A stretch of 64,000 nt of DNA from Kordia sp. (lineage in GTDB: Bacteria > Bacteroidota > Bacteroidia > Flavobacteriales > Flavobacteriaceae): contig NZ_JAKVBC010000010.1 in assembly GCF_022447245.1 (NCBI RefSeq), positions 1 to 64,000 of the forward strand, given 5' to 3'. Below the pieces are notes generated by a model. It saw only the letters and a list, made by a program, of their open reading frames with translations, was not told the DNA's origin and did no database searches. The translations under genes were made by a program, and so were the position numbers. Position 1 is the first letter of the stretch; every line of letters begins with the position of its first letter. This document shows positions 27,865 to 36,787 of this stretch, in pieces.

Positions 27865-28818
27865 TTAGGTGCATACTAATTCAACAGCTCCTGCAGTTAC
27901 ATTAAATACCATTTGCTGTACCGTAATTCCCATCATTACATTTTCATTTTGCAATACTAACAAACACTGCTTTTCATGTACTGTTTTTTGTGTTTTTAAT
28001 AATTTTGAAGCAGCATCAAAACGTCCACAGGAAGTGGCTTGCAAAATATTACCTGCCGATGCTCCATTTTGAAGCTTTTTGTAATCGTTGGTAACGACAA
28101 TAAAATTTTCTTCTGAAATTCGTGTTGCTGTTCGTTTTGGCGTACGTTCAATCACTACTTTTTCATTTGATTCTATTCCCGAAAGCAACAATAAACAATC
28201 ACAAATAATTGGCGTATTTTCAAGTGTTACTTTTGCTTCTTCAAACGAATTGCAAGTTTCCAACACATCACGCAATAGAAAGGAAATTGGCAGTGCTAAT
28301 TCTGATTGATCTTCGCTTAAAACAGCATTTAAGGTAATTGCAAATTTTTGTGGTTTTATGCCTGAAAGAGCTCCAACAAATCCTGGCCAACCAATGGTTT
28401 TAAAAACTGTTTTTCCATTTTTTTGATAGTCAAAAATCATAGAATGTGTGCTTAATATGTTATCATCTGTATGCCAATCTAAGTTACGGGCATGCAACAT
28501 TTCATTGCCATTCCAAGTTACGAAAGCAGTACATCCAAAGTATAGTTTTAATATGTCGTAATACAAGTTTGCTACTAAGATTTCATTCACTGAAAAATCT
28601 GAAATTGCGGCAATACTTTCTATTTCCTGAACGTATGATTCGCTCACAAACTGTTTTTTGTATACTTCAACGCCTTCAAAAATAAATTCTGCTCCTGTAA
28701 AGTCGTTCAAATAGCATTCTATCAATTCGTCTACTTCTTTTGTATATGCTTTTAGAAATGACCAACGTTGGTTTGGTGGCAAATCTAAGTTTACAATATG
28801 TGTTTTTATTTCTTCCAT
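27865..28818 (-). CDS. Ntn-type amidase, NAAA / acid ceramidase-like
   Basis: A 317-residue protein of the N-acylethanolamine acid amidase/acid ceramidase (linear amide C-N hydrolase) superfamily. The likely nucleophile is the Cys of YFGCTAFVTW (about residue 95), followed by HARNLDWH, whose R and D belong to the active site; NDYKKLQ and SCGRFDAA match the downstream conserved segments. Mammalian relatives are activated by cleavage before this Cys. It has no signal peptide, so it would be cytosolic here, unusual for the family. Last gene of the RNA-repair-like operon, four bases after the nucleotidyltransferase-like gene; why an amidase is there is unknown. Confidence 0.8.
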   Translation of the reverse strand: MEEIKTHIVNLDLPPNQRWSFLKAYTKEVDELIECYLNDFTGAEFIFEGVEVYKKQFVSESYVQEIESIAAISDFSVNEILVANLYYDILKLYFGCTAFVTWNGNEMLHARNLDWHTDDNILSTHSMIFDYQKNGKTVFKTIGWPGFVGALSGIKPQKFAITLNAVLSEDQSELALPISFLLRDVLETCNSFEEAKVTLENTPIICDCLLLLSGIESNEKVVIERTPKRTATRISEENFIVVTNDYKKLQNGASAGNILQATSCGRFDAASKLLKTQKTVHEKQCLLVLQNENVMMGITVQQMVFNVTAGAVELVCT

Positions 28819-28822
28819 TTTT

Positions 28823-29371
28823 TTATTCTTTAGGAATTGTAACTAATTCTATACGATCAAGTGGATCTATATTTTTATCCAACAATCGTAGCGAAGCTTG
28901 TACTGCCCAACATTTATCACTTGAATGAATATTGCTATATAAACTCAATAAAAATGATGGTTCTACGACATTCCATTCTTTTACAAATCGTGATGGAACG
29001 GCAGACTTCACAAAGAAATCAATCGTAATTCTGATCGATTTTCCTGTGTCAGTTTCCACTGTTTTTTCGTAGCGTCTAAAATTTTCTTCACTTGGTAAAT
29101 GATCGTATCGCGTCCATACTTTTTTAAAATCGCGTTGGTGTAGTACATACATGACTTCCGCAACATTTTTGGGATCTACAAAGACGTCAATATCTTTATG
29201 ATCGTGTGCATGCTTGTATTCTGTATGTCCTTCTGGCGATAAAAAATGCCATGCCCAACCACCGGATAGAATCACAAATTCTCTTAGAAATTGTAATTCA
29301 AGTAAAGACAGTGAAATACGGTCTTGTGACCATACTTCACCATATCTTTTTTTGTTGTGTGGCGCTCCCAT
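28823..29371 (-). CDS. Nucleotidyltransferase-fold protein
   Basis: A 182-residue protein whose centre reads LSGGWAWHFLSP...HDHKDIDVFVDP. A G-G-x-A segment followed by H-K-D-I-D-V-F is the minimal nucleotidyltransferase pattern (GG...DxD) of small aminoglycoside- or tRNA-modifying type enzymes. The C-terminal part carries a conserved DFF and KCWAVQASLRLL. Eight bases after prfH and four before the amidase. A role in RNA end modification would suit the operon, but this is inference; the catalytic acids should be checked structurally. Confidence 0.6.
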   Translation of the reverse strand: MGAPHNKKRYGEVWSQDRISLSLLELQFLREFVILSGGWAWHFLSPEGHTEYKHAHDHKDIDVFVDPKNVAEVMYVLHQRDFKKVWTRYDHLPSEENFRRYEKTVETDTGKSIRITIDFFVKSAVPSRFVKEWNVVEPSFLLSLYSNIHSSDKCWAVQASLRLLDKNIDPLDRIELVTIPKE

Positions 29372-29379
29372 AAGTTGTT

Positions 29380-29976
29380 CTATTTTTTAAAAACTTGTAC
29401 TGGATTCCCAAGTTGCAACTGTTTGTGCTGCATCCACTTTTGTTTTTCCATGGTGTTTTGTCGTTGTTGATTTTGCGCATTTATCGCCATATCCAACCTT
29501 ACAAAAGCTAGTTTTTTGTTTAAAAATTGCGAGCGTTCTTCGCTTGCTTGTACTGTAATTCCTGTAGGAATATGTGTCATACTTACTGCCGTTTCTACTT
29601 TGTTTACATGTTGTCCACCAGCTCCAGAACTTCGCGCAGTTTTTACTTGCACTTCTTTTGGAGACCATAAAATTTGTGTTGGCATTACGTATACTTTCAC
29701 ATTTACAAACCAGTTTTTACGCTGATGATGTGGACGATACGGACTTCTAAAAATAAACTGAACAGTTCCTTGCCAATGGTTTTTAAAATCAACTGTATCT
29801 CCTGTAGCACGTAACCAAACAGATTTATAGTTTTGGTATTTTGTAGCAACCCACTCAATGACGTTGAATGTAAAATTTGGTAATCTAGTTAGCTTTTCTG
29901 TTAAGTATTTTACGGCGAGGCAGCATTCTTCAGGTCCTGAACCTGAGGAAATTTGCACCCAAAATTGATTGTCCAT
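29380..29976 (-). CDS. prfH: Peptide chain release factor homologue PrfH
   Basis: A 198-residue release-factor relative lacking the stop-codon recognition domains. The GGQ peptidyl-hydrolysis motif is in GAGGQHVNKVETAV (GGQ 120-122), and RSPYRPHHQRKNWFV is the PrfH signature. PrfH releases nascent chains from ribosomes whose 16S rRNA is damaged in the decoding centre and is typically encoded beside RtcB, which reseals the break. Here rtcB lies two genes upstream on the same strand, with a TPR gene between. The Lys/Gln-rich C-terminus resembles the ribosome-binding tail of ArfB. Confidence 0.92.
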   Translation of the reverse strand: MDNQFWVQISSGSGPEECCLAVKYLTEKLTRLPNFTFNVIEWVATKYQNYKSVWLRATGDTVDFKNHWQGTVQFIFRSPYRPHHQRKNWFVNVKVYVMPTQILWSPKEVQVKTARSSGAGGQHVNKVETAVSMTHIPTGITVQASEERSQFLNKKLAFVRLDMAINAQNQQRQNTMEKQKWMQHKQLQLGNPVQVFKK

Positions 29977-29989
29977 AATTTCTATTTTT

Positions 29990-30547
29990 TTAATCTAACA
30001 TGGAATTGAATTTCACATTAGTTGTTTTGTTTTTACGTTTTGATTTTTTCTTTTTTGACTTCTTTCCAACTTTTGTTTTTTCATATACACGTTGTAATTG
30101 ACCGTCAATAAAGTATCTGAAATTGTTATTCATTGCGCACTTTTTAGCTGCTTTCAAATTTGCTTTTGCTTCTTTGAATTCCTCCAATTTCTCATGAATC
30201 ATCGCTTTTGCATGATATAATCGCGCTTTGTCTGTTTGTGGTAATGAGAAACCAACTTCTAATACATGTTCCGCTTCGTTATAATCGCAGATGTCGATTA
30301 ACAAGTATGGATAAAAATAATAGGTTTCTACATATTCATGATCTATACACAAAGCACGATGGTAATATTCACGAGCCTTTTCATAATCGTGTGCGTGTTC
30401 GTGATATATTTTACCCATCAAATAATTAGCGCCTGCATGATCGTTTCCGCCCAATATGTATTGTAATTTTTGCACACATTGCTCTAAATCATACGAGTAG
30501 CTATCTAATGCTTGAATGAATACGATATCATTTGTATATGTTGACAT
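29990..30547 (-). CDS. Lys-tailed TPR protein in the RNA-repair operon
   Basis: About 185 residues. Tetratricopeptide-like helical pairs run from residue 15 to 150 (ANYLMGKIYHEHAHDYEKAREYYHRAL is one clear unit), followed by a strongly basic tail (GKKSKKKKSKRKNK), a likely RNA- or ribosome-binding extension. A longer frame to 30631 runs through a dispersed repeat, so I place the start at the Met at 30547 (MSTYTND). It ends 13 bases before prfH. No family assignment; a scaffold for PrfH, RtcB or damaged ribosomes is a reasonable hypothesis. Confidence 0.72.
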   Translation of the reverse strand: MSTYTNDIVFIQALDSYSYDLEQCVQKLQYILGGNDHAGANYLMGKIYHEHAHDYEKAREYYHRALCIDHEYVETYYFYPYLLIDICDYNEAEHVLEVGFSLPQTDKARLYHAKAMIHEKLEEFKEAKANLKAAKKCAMNNNFRYFIDGQLQRVYEKTKVGKKSKKKKSKRKNKTTNVKFNSMLD

Positions 30548-30560
30548 TTTTTTCGTTTCT

Positions 30561-30635
30561 GTCATTACGAGTGAAATGAAGTAATCTGTTCCTGAGAAAC
30601 AGATTGCCACGAATTTTTCAAATTCTCGCAATGAC
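30561..30635. repeat. Dispersed palindromic repeat between rtcB and the TPR gene
   Basis: Outer arms GTCATTACGAG (30561-30571) and CTCGCAATGAC (30625-30635), with inner arms AATCTGTT and AAACAGATT. This 'GTCATTGCGAG...AATCTGT' form is a familiar intergenic repeat in many genomes. Its presence explains the spurious N-terminal extension of the TPR frame and shows an insertion into the operon. Confidence 0.75.
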
Positions 30636-30672
30636 GTTGTTTGTTATTAGATTTATTTAATCTTCAGTTAGA

Positions 30673-30711
30673 ATACTAGAGAAACCTTGAGAACCTTAGT
30701 TTCTCTAGTAT
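30673..30711. repeat. 13-bp perfect hairpin downstream of rtcB
   Basis: Arms ATACTAGAGAAAC (30673-30685) and GTTTCTCTAGTAT (30699-30711) with a 13-base loop and no T tract. It may stabilise the rtcB 3' end or mark a processing site inside the operon. Confidence 0.6.
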
Positions 30712-30778
30712 ATTGTGAAGACGCAACTCTACTTCGTTTCCGCTCAGCGCAACCTACACTTAGCGAAGTTGAAGTATA

Positions 30779-32176
30779 CTATCGATCCATGCGAACGATT
30801 TTTGGCGTGAATGTTCCTACTACTTCCACCAATTCTGTTTGATTGCACATGACTTGGTGAATATTTTTGTATGCCATTGGCGCTTCGTCAATTCCGCCGC
30901 CAATTAAAGTCACACCATGATCTTTTAATTGCTTCTTAATATCACTTTGTGTGATGGTTTGCTTAGCTTTTCGTCTAGATAATTGTCGTCCTGCTCCGTG
31001 AGAAGCGGATTGTAACGAATGTTTGTTTCCTGTTCCTCTAACAATAAATCCTGGCGCTGTCATCGATCCTGGAATGATCCCCAAAACTCCTTTTTGTGCT
31101 GGTGTTGCTCCTTTTCGATGTACAACGAGTTCTTCGCCATTAACGACTTCTTTCCAAGCGAAGTTGTGATGATTTTCCACCATCGCCAAAGGTCTTGCTC
31201 CTAAAGCTTTTGCTAAACGCTTGTGAATATCGTGATGACATGCCGATGCATAGTCACCTGCTAAATTCATTGCCAACCAGTATTCTTGTCCATCGTGCGT
31301 ATTTAGATCGAGCCATGCTAAGTTTTTCGCTTCTCCTGGTAAAGGTGTTTGCTTAATTGCTAATTTTGTGTAATGTTTAGCAATATTTGCACCTAAACCA
31401 CGCGATCCGCTATGTGACAGAATTCCTAAATACTTCCCGATAGGAACATTAAATTCGTTATTTTCATCCGAAACGTCTACAATTCCAAATTCTACAAAGT
31501 GATTTCCACCACCTGACGAACCTAATTGTTTATATGCTTTATTGAGCAGTTTTTTTACCGTTGGAATGTATTTGAATTCTGCACGTTCAAAGATTTCATG
31601 ATCATTGATACGCTTGTGAGTTTCATAACTTCCAAATTTGGTATGCTCTTGCAACATATTCACATATTTGTCACGATGTCCATCGATGTATGAAGCTGGA
31701 ATATCGTATAATGACAAACACATTCTACATCCAATATCGACACCAACTCCATAAGGAATTACTGCATCTTTAGCCGCTAATACGCCACCAATTGGCAAAC
31801 CATATCCTGAATGTCCATCCGGCATGAGTGCTCCTGCTTTTGCAATTGGTAATTTTAGCGCTGTATATAACTGATGTTTTGCTTCTTCGGCAATTCCGTT
31901 TTCACCAAATATGGTAAAAGGCGCACGTTTCGTTTCTAATTGTTTTGCTTCTACTTGTACAGGAGTTGTCAATTCTTCAGCAATTCTTCCAACCATTCCA
32001 TCTCCTATATATTTTTCAGGATTTTTAAGTATCGTTTTTAAACGTTGTAATACTTTATCTTTACGTTCACGTTTAAAATTTCGTAGCATTACATCGATAG
32101 CAATACTGATTACTTTTCCTTTTTGTGGATATCCTATGTCTATGAGGTCTTTGCCTCGTAATTTTAATTTTGCCAT
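30779..32176 (-). CDS. rtcB: RNA-splicing ligase RtcB
   Basis: A 465-residue RtcB. Mn2+ ligands are visible as D147 and C150 in GVDIGCRMC, H226 in GGGNHF, H255 in SHSGSRG and a His in ENHHNF (336/337); the guanylylated His is H393 in SHGAGR. RtcB joins RNA ends with 2',3'-cyclic phosphate or 3'-phosphate to 5'-OH using GTP. Its association with PrfH is the known arrangement for repairing ribosomes nicked in 16S rRNA. It follows the PcfJ-like gene after ten bases. The protein looks complete and active; no RtcA or RtcR is encoded here. Confidence 0.95.
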   Translation of the reverse strand: MAKLKLRGKDLIDIGYPQKGKVISIAIDVMLRNFKRERKDKVLQRLKTILKNPEKYIGDGMVGRIAEELTTPVQVEAKQLETKRAPFTIFGENGIAEEAKHQLYTALKLPIAKAGALMPDGHSGYGLPIGGVLAAKDAVIPYGVGVDIGCRMCLSLYDIPASYIDGHRDKYVNMLQEHTKFGSYETHKRINDHEIFERAEFKYIPTVKKLLNKAYKQLGSSGGGNHFVEFGIVDVSDENNEFNVPIGKYLGILSHSGSRGLGANIAKHYTKLAIKQTPLPGEAKNLAWLDLNTHDGQEYWLAMNLAGDYASACHHDIHKRLAKALGARPLAMVENHHNFAWKEVVNGEELVVHRKGATPAQKGVLGIIPGSMTAPGFIVRGTGNKHSLQSASHGAGRQLSRRKAKQTITQSDIKKQLKDHGVTLIGGGIDEAPMAYKNIHQVMCNQTELVEVVGTFTPKIVRMDR

Positions 32177-32186
32177 AACTTACATT

Positions 32187-33494
32187 TTAAAGCCATTTTC
32201 CGATTTTTAAATCGTGTTGCACTGCCCAATCGTTCATAATTTTTTTGGCAATTGGTGCTATTGGCTTGTTAAATCGTGCTTTTGCTTGAACGATTGTTTG
32301 TGATTTTATATCTAATTCAATCGTTGCTAAGATTTCGTGTCCTTTAGAAAAACTGATGCATCTCAATGAAAAGATACCAGTTACTTTTACACAGCATGAA
32401 CGTGCGTATGATGCTACACAATGATTCATTTTTCGACCTTCTACAATCAATTCTTTGGAAGAGCATAACTCAAATAAGCGATACTTTTTTAGTTCTTTTG
32501 CTTCCTTTTTTTCAAATAGATAGGAACTGTTTAAGGTTGGTTTCCATGTAAACATTTCTACCTGAAATGCATTGTTAACAGCTTGTTCTACGTGCCAAGC
32601 ATCTGATTGTCTAGTCAACGATGCAATGGTTCTTCCTTTGATAGAATATTCAGGATTATTACGAATACGATCGCTCAAATAATCGATGATTTCTTCCATT
32701 TTATTGAAATCTAACATCGTTTGTTTCATGAAGAATTGAATCACCGTTTCCCAAAAAGCTTCATGCTGAAAATTGTTTCGACTCAATGCTGTACATGCAA
32801 TACGTCCTGCCAATAATTCATCGGTTCCAAACGCTAATGCTTGTGCTCTACGCAGTGCCATTTCAATGGTATATTCTGCTGGTGCTTGTAAAAATTGATG
32901 CGCTCCTTTTTTAGTTAAACGCACTGGCATTTTTGATAAGCTTTTTACACTTTTTCCGCTTCCTAAGTCAATAAACCAAGCAATATGTTTTGAGTTATGA
33001 TCTGTCCATGCTTCATACATAAAATCTGGAACTTGATATGTAACAAAACAGTGTTTTAAAATGCTCTTTAATTGCTTCTCAGCATTATGGCTGTTTCGCT
33101 TCCATTCTATAATATCTCTAACATATGCTGGACTGAACCAAGCTATTAGGTAAATTGTTCTCAAAAATTCTTCATTTCTTAAAAGCTTAGTACAACGCTT
33201 TTTGTAAAGATGTAATAAGATATCTTTAAACGCTTTACGTCTGCTTGGATGCTTCTTTTTGCTTATAGCATTGAAGTGATTTTGTAATATGCTCGCTAGC
33301 GAATTGTATTCGTAGTTACTTATTTCTTTTCCTTCGTAAATTTTTTCGACCATTGCTGGAAACAGTACTTTTTTAGCTTTGTTATGTTTTTGTAAGCTTT
33401 CTTGTAATGCTGCTTCTCTAGCTTTTGCGGCAAGCTTTTCCTTTAATCTTCTGGACTTCGAAATATGCTTTCGATGTATATTTTTTGTTTCCAT
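32187..33494 (-). CDS. PcfJ-like protein heading the RNA-repair operon
   Basis: A 435-residue protein with a basic N-terminus (METKNIHRKHISKSRRLKEK) and, near the C-terminus, the PcfJ-domain motif EGRKMNHCVASYA (about 352-364), followed by GIFSLR and a strand pair. PcfJ-like proteins occur on plasmids and in many Bacteroidota chromosomes; their biochemical activity is unknown. It is the first gene of the minus-strand operon and is separated from rtcB by ten bases, so its role should concern RNA damage sensing, repair or ribosome quality. The conserved His-Cys of the motif looks like a possible active site; that is speculation. Confidence 0.78.
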   Translation of the reverse strand: METKNIHRKHISKSRRLKEKLAAKAREAALQESLQKHNKAKKVLFPAMVEKIYEGKEISNYEYNSLASILQNHFNAISKKKHPSRRKAFKDILLHLYKKRCTKLLRNEEFLRTIYLIAWFSPAYVRDIIEWKRNSHNAEKQLKSILKHCFVTYQVPDFMYEAWTDHNSKHIAWFIDLGSGKSVKSLSKMPVRLTKKGAHQFLQAPAEYTIEMALRRAQALAFGTDELLAGRIACTALSRNNFQHEAFWETVIQFFMKQTMLDFNKMEEIIDYLSDRIRNNPEYSIKGRTIASLTRQSDAWHVEQAVNNAFQVEMFTWKPTLNSSYLFEKKEAKELKKYRLFELCSSKELIVEGRKMNHCVASYARSCCVKVTGIFSLRCISFSKGHEILATIELDIKSQTIVQAKARFNKPIAPIAKKIMNDWAVQHDLKIGKWL

Positions 33495-33507
33495 GACTGT
33501 CTCTTTT

Positions 33508-33619
33508 GAGTGTTGTTTTCAGTAAAAAATTTTAATTCGTGTGTTTGTTGTCTTTGTTCTCGCATCTTTGCTTTTTTATGGATTAAAAATTCTTTTTTGT
33601 TGGTACTGAAAACACACTC
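33508..33619 (-). promoter_or_regulatory. Long-range inverted repeat in the operon leader
   Basis: GAGTGTTGTTTTCAGT (33508-33523) and ACTGAAAACACACTC (33605-33619) are complementary apart from one inserted base. In the minus-strand transcript they would close an 80-base loop 14 bases ahead of the PcfJ-like start codon, and could affect its translation. Confidence 0.45.
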
Positions 33620-33727
33620 CCGAGTCTACAGTCTTTCCATTTGTTTGATTAAATTCATCTTTCGTTGTTTTGTATCGCTACACGATTTCTAGGTTTTTGT
33701 TGTGTTGTTGTAATTAACTAATTCAAA

Positions 33728-33763
33728 TAAAAAAGCCCGATTCTGCAATAGAACCGAGCTTTG
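33728..33763 (-). terminator. Intrinsic terminator inside the operon leader (minus)
   Basis: Stem AAAGCCCGATTCT / AGAACCGAGCTTT (11 of 13 paired) with a loop of about four bases. On the minus strand the hairpin is followed by a run of six T; on the plus strand the T tract is poor. No annotated minus-strand gene ends here, so it terminates either a leader or a small RNA. Confidence 0.6.
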
Positions 33764-33894
33764 ATACTGATGGGTATTTTATCCTTTACATGAAAGAATA
33801 ATTTGGTTCTAAAATGAACAATTGCTGCATGATTGCAGTGTTTGTTACGATATGTCTTATTGCTGGTTTTAGCATATATTTCAAAAATGAGCAT

Positions 33895-33931
33895 TAAAAA
33901 AACCCGAGCCTTTTGTGGACTCGGGTTTTTA
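33895..33931. terminator. Strong intrinsic terminator upstream of the RNA-repair operon
   Basis: Stem AAACCCGAG / CTCGGGTTT with an 11-base loop, a run of seven T on the minus strand and five on the plus strand. It lies between divergent units and ends no recognised gene. Confidence 0.75.
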
Positions 33932-34076
33932 ATGATGAGTTATATTTCTATCGAAAGATACAACTGGTAAAACCCAAGTCGCGCATCGGAATGTTTCCAA
34001 CACTGTTGTGATATGTAAGTTTTACTTTTTGCACGTTTTCGTTTTTTGTTACTAATTAATTTTTGTTGCGTTTCAA
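33895..34076 (-). ncRNA. Candidate small RNA or attenuated leader
   Basis: Bounded by a minus-strand promoter-like pair at 34083-34115 and the terminator at 33895-33931, giving a predicted transcript of about 180 nt. The interval has no convincing coding frame. It could be an independent RNA or the attenuated 5' leader of the PcfJ-RtcB-PrfH operon. No homology to a named RNA family was recognised. Confidence 0.3.
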
Positions 34077-34082
34077 CGGTTG

Positions 34083-34115
34083 CAAATATAGAAGATCATT
34101 TTTTAAAATTCCAAA
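34083..34115 (-). promoter_or_regulatory. Promoter-like element for the leader/small RNA
   Basis: Read on the minus strand: TTTG (34112-34115), a 21-base spacer, then TATATTTG (34083-34090), a perfect TAnnTTTG box. The spacer is about two bases longer than usual. Confidence 0.45.
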
Positions 34116-34598
34116 TTTATTTTTTCAAAGACCACTTGTAAAGAGCATTTTACTCATCCAAATCATCTTATTTTTTAGGTTCATTTTAAGACTATTTTTA
34201 GTCGTTTTTAATTCAACTTGAAGCTAGATATTTCCTGCAATTTTCTTTGAGAAAACCAACCAATTTTCATCTGTGAAAAAACACTGTATATTTTCGAATA
34301 AAAATTTATTTTATTTTTTTCAAAAAAATAGTTTTTTCACTCCAAAAAGCTATCAATTTTTCTACTTTTTCATCTCGATTTAATTCTTCAAACGATATTT
34401 TTATCTGTTTTTCCTTGTTTGAATTACAACTATTCTCACTTTTTAATAAGCATTTTTTTGTTTGATATTTTTTATTTATAACAAAAGTTCTTCTTAAGAA
34501 TTGCAATCTAAATTTCTTAATTTATTATATTTAAATAACTATTTAAGCTAGGAGATGTATTATAGAGGTTCTTTTTTCTTTGGGTTCAAAAATTTGAA
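34116..34598. other. AT-rich intergenic stretch
   Basis: About 480 very AT-rich bases. A minus-strand frame at 34306-34506 (66 codons, very Lys-rich) is the only open one; I do not think it is a gene. No other structure seen. Confidence 0.45.
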
Positions 34599-36774
34599 CA
34601 TGGTTTTTTTTGGAGTCTTTTTTCCATTATCACAAGCACTGCTCAAGAAATTCATAATAAAAAACTAGATTCGTTGTATCAGTTGGTACTGGCACAAATG
34701 CAATCTGATAATTACTACGAATCTTTAAAAATAATTTATCAAATACAAGAAGTTTCTGCCGGAAAAAAATCTCAGTAATTACAAAGCAGATGCCGATAAT
34801 TTATTTGGTTTGTCTTATGTCCAACACTATGCGTACGATAAAGCAGAAAGCCATTTTGATAAAGCGATTGATTCTAATACAAAACGAAATGATTCCGTGA
34901 GTCTTGCAATTAATTATGCCAATTTGCTACACTTATATGTTCTTGCAAAAAACTACGATAAATACGATTCGCATATAGCACAAGCAAGAATGGCAGACGC
35001 TAAAGTACATAACCGAAATCGCTTTTATTATTACGAAACTGAAGTCATACGATTGTATGATTTAAAAAAGTTTGATTCATTAATTTATGTTTCAAAAAAA
35101 GCACTGCATGATATAAAAAATGGCTTTTATTTTTCTGTGTACTCTAATGAGAAGCAAAAGACATCTGTTAAGAATCGTTCAGAAATTACTTTTGAGTTGT
35201 TTTTAGCGTACGCTTTAATGGAGAAAAACCTTGAAAGCAGCAACTCTTATAAACTTTTAAACAAGTTAGAAAAGATTCATCTTGAAGAAGTTTTATGGTT
35301 CAGTCCAAGAGTTTTTGAACATATTTCCAGAGTTCGATCTTATAAAGAGTTGTATCATATTAGACAGCAATATACAGATAAAGATTCTATACTTTATTAT
35401 AAAAATGAAGCGGCAAAATATGCTGAAAATGCAAATGATCTTTTAACGAAAAAGTCTGCTGAAAAAACCAGTATGTTATCAATTCAATTAACAAAGAAGA
35501 AGAGTTAAAAAGAAGTCAGATTATCAACGAAAATCAAGCTAGCGAGAATACTTTAATCAAAAAAATCAACTACTTATTTATTACCCTTTCTATTATTAGT
35601 TTTTCCCTTTTGATTTATTGTTATACCTCTTCAAAAAAACTTCGCAAAACCAATACTGATTTACAAAAATTACAAGCAGATAGAAATACGTTTTTAGGAG
35701 TCGTAAGTCATGAAATTAGAACGCCTCTTTACGCTTTACAAGAACTGGTTGCCAAATTAGTGAGTGAACAAAAAGGGCAAAATAAAGAAGAAATTGCACA
35801 TATCAACAACTCCATTATTAATCTAAGACATGCTATTGATAATTCTTTGCAATTCTCTCGTTTCAACTATTTTTGCATCAATATTCATTCTCACTATCGC
35901 GAAGTAAATCTGATAGAGTTTACAAAAGAAATACAGCAATATTTCAGCGCTATTTTACAAATACATACTTGTGATATAGAGATTCGTCACAATCTTAAAA
36001 ATCAACTATTTGTTTTAGATGAAGCCAAACTAACTATTGTATTTCGGAATATTTAAAAATGCCGAAGAAGCTTCTGATGTGACTAAAATTACCTTTGAAA
36101 TCAAAGAACATATTGTTTCAGACACAACTTCTGAGATTCTGTTTCGTATTGAAGATAATGGAAAAGGGATTCCTGAAAAAACAATAGAAGATATACAGCA
36201 ATAACGTATTTTACTTCCTAATGAAAATGAACATAAAGGCATTCGTTTAGGACTTATTTTATGTAATCAAATTTTATCCTTGTATGATATCAATTATCAT
36301 TTAATAATAAGGTGTAATTTACACCAAGTAGCATTTCCTATAGTATTGAAAAGAGCTAGTGCAACTCTTCAAAAAAGTCAATCCAAACCTTCTCAAAAAA
36401 GGAATTCGAGCCATATTTTATTTGTTGATGACAATAAAATCAACTTATTAATTACTAAAAAAAATATTGAAAGTTTGTCTTTGGCATGTGATACTGTAGA
36501 TAATGGTCATGATGCAATTCAAAAAATCACAACCAAAAAATATAGTCTTATTTTGATGGATTTAAACATGCCTGATATTGACGGTTTTGAAACAACACAG
36601 GAGATAAAGAAACTACAACCTTCTATTCCAATAGTGGCACATACAGTATTGAGTAATGATGAAGTTGCCACCAAATGTAGCGAAGCAGGCATGTATGACA
36701 TTCTTACAAAGCCGATGCAAAAAGTGAAGTTAAAGCGAATTTTAAAAATGCTTTTAATTCTTGAGTCTAATTAA
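34599..36774 (+). pseudogene. Degraded TPR-containing hybrid histidine kinase
   Basis: Fragments of one sensor kinase follow in order: an N-terminal secreted TPR part (LDSLYQLVLAQMQSDNYYESL, then 34810-35508), a membrane helix (NYLFITLSIISFSLLIYCY), a HisKA domain with the phospho-acceptor in VVSHEIRTP (near 35709), an HATPase segment (RIEDNGKGIPEKT) and a receiver domain (HILFVDDNK, LILMDLNMPDIDG with the phospho-Asp, and the switch Lys in LTKPM) ending at 36774. Frameshifts occur near 34767 (a seven-A run), near 35490 and near 36054, where RNI-KNAEEA has lost two bases, and an in-frame TAA follows IEDIQQ near 36202. Four lesions make this a true pseudogene. Confidence 0.85.
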
Positions 36775-36787
36775 AAACTTATATCAT

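Noticed and set aside
30548-30631. N-terminal extension of the TPR protein to 30631
   Set aside because: It is translated from the dispersed palindromic repeat, so it is not conserved coding sequence.
33728-33931. tRNA-like or Y-RNA-like structure upstream of the RtcB operon
   Set aside because: I looked for a cloverleaf and a T-loop motif but could not form D, anticodon and T arms; only terminator hairpins are supported.
34306-34506. A 66-codon minus-strand frame in the AT-rich gap
   Set aside because: Lys-rich, no motif, no promoter; expected by chance in such AT-rich DNA.
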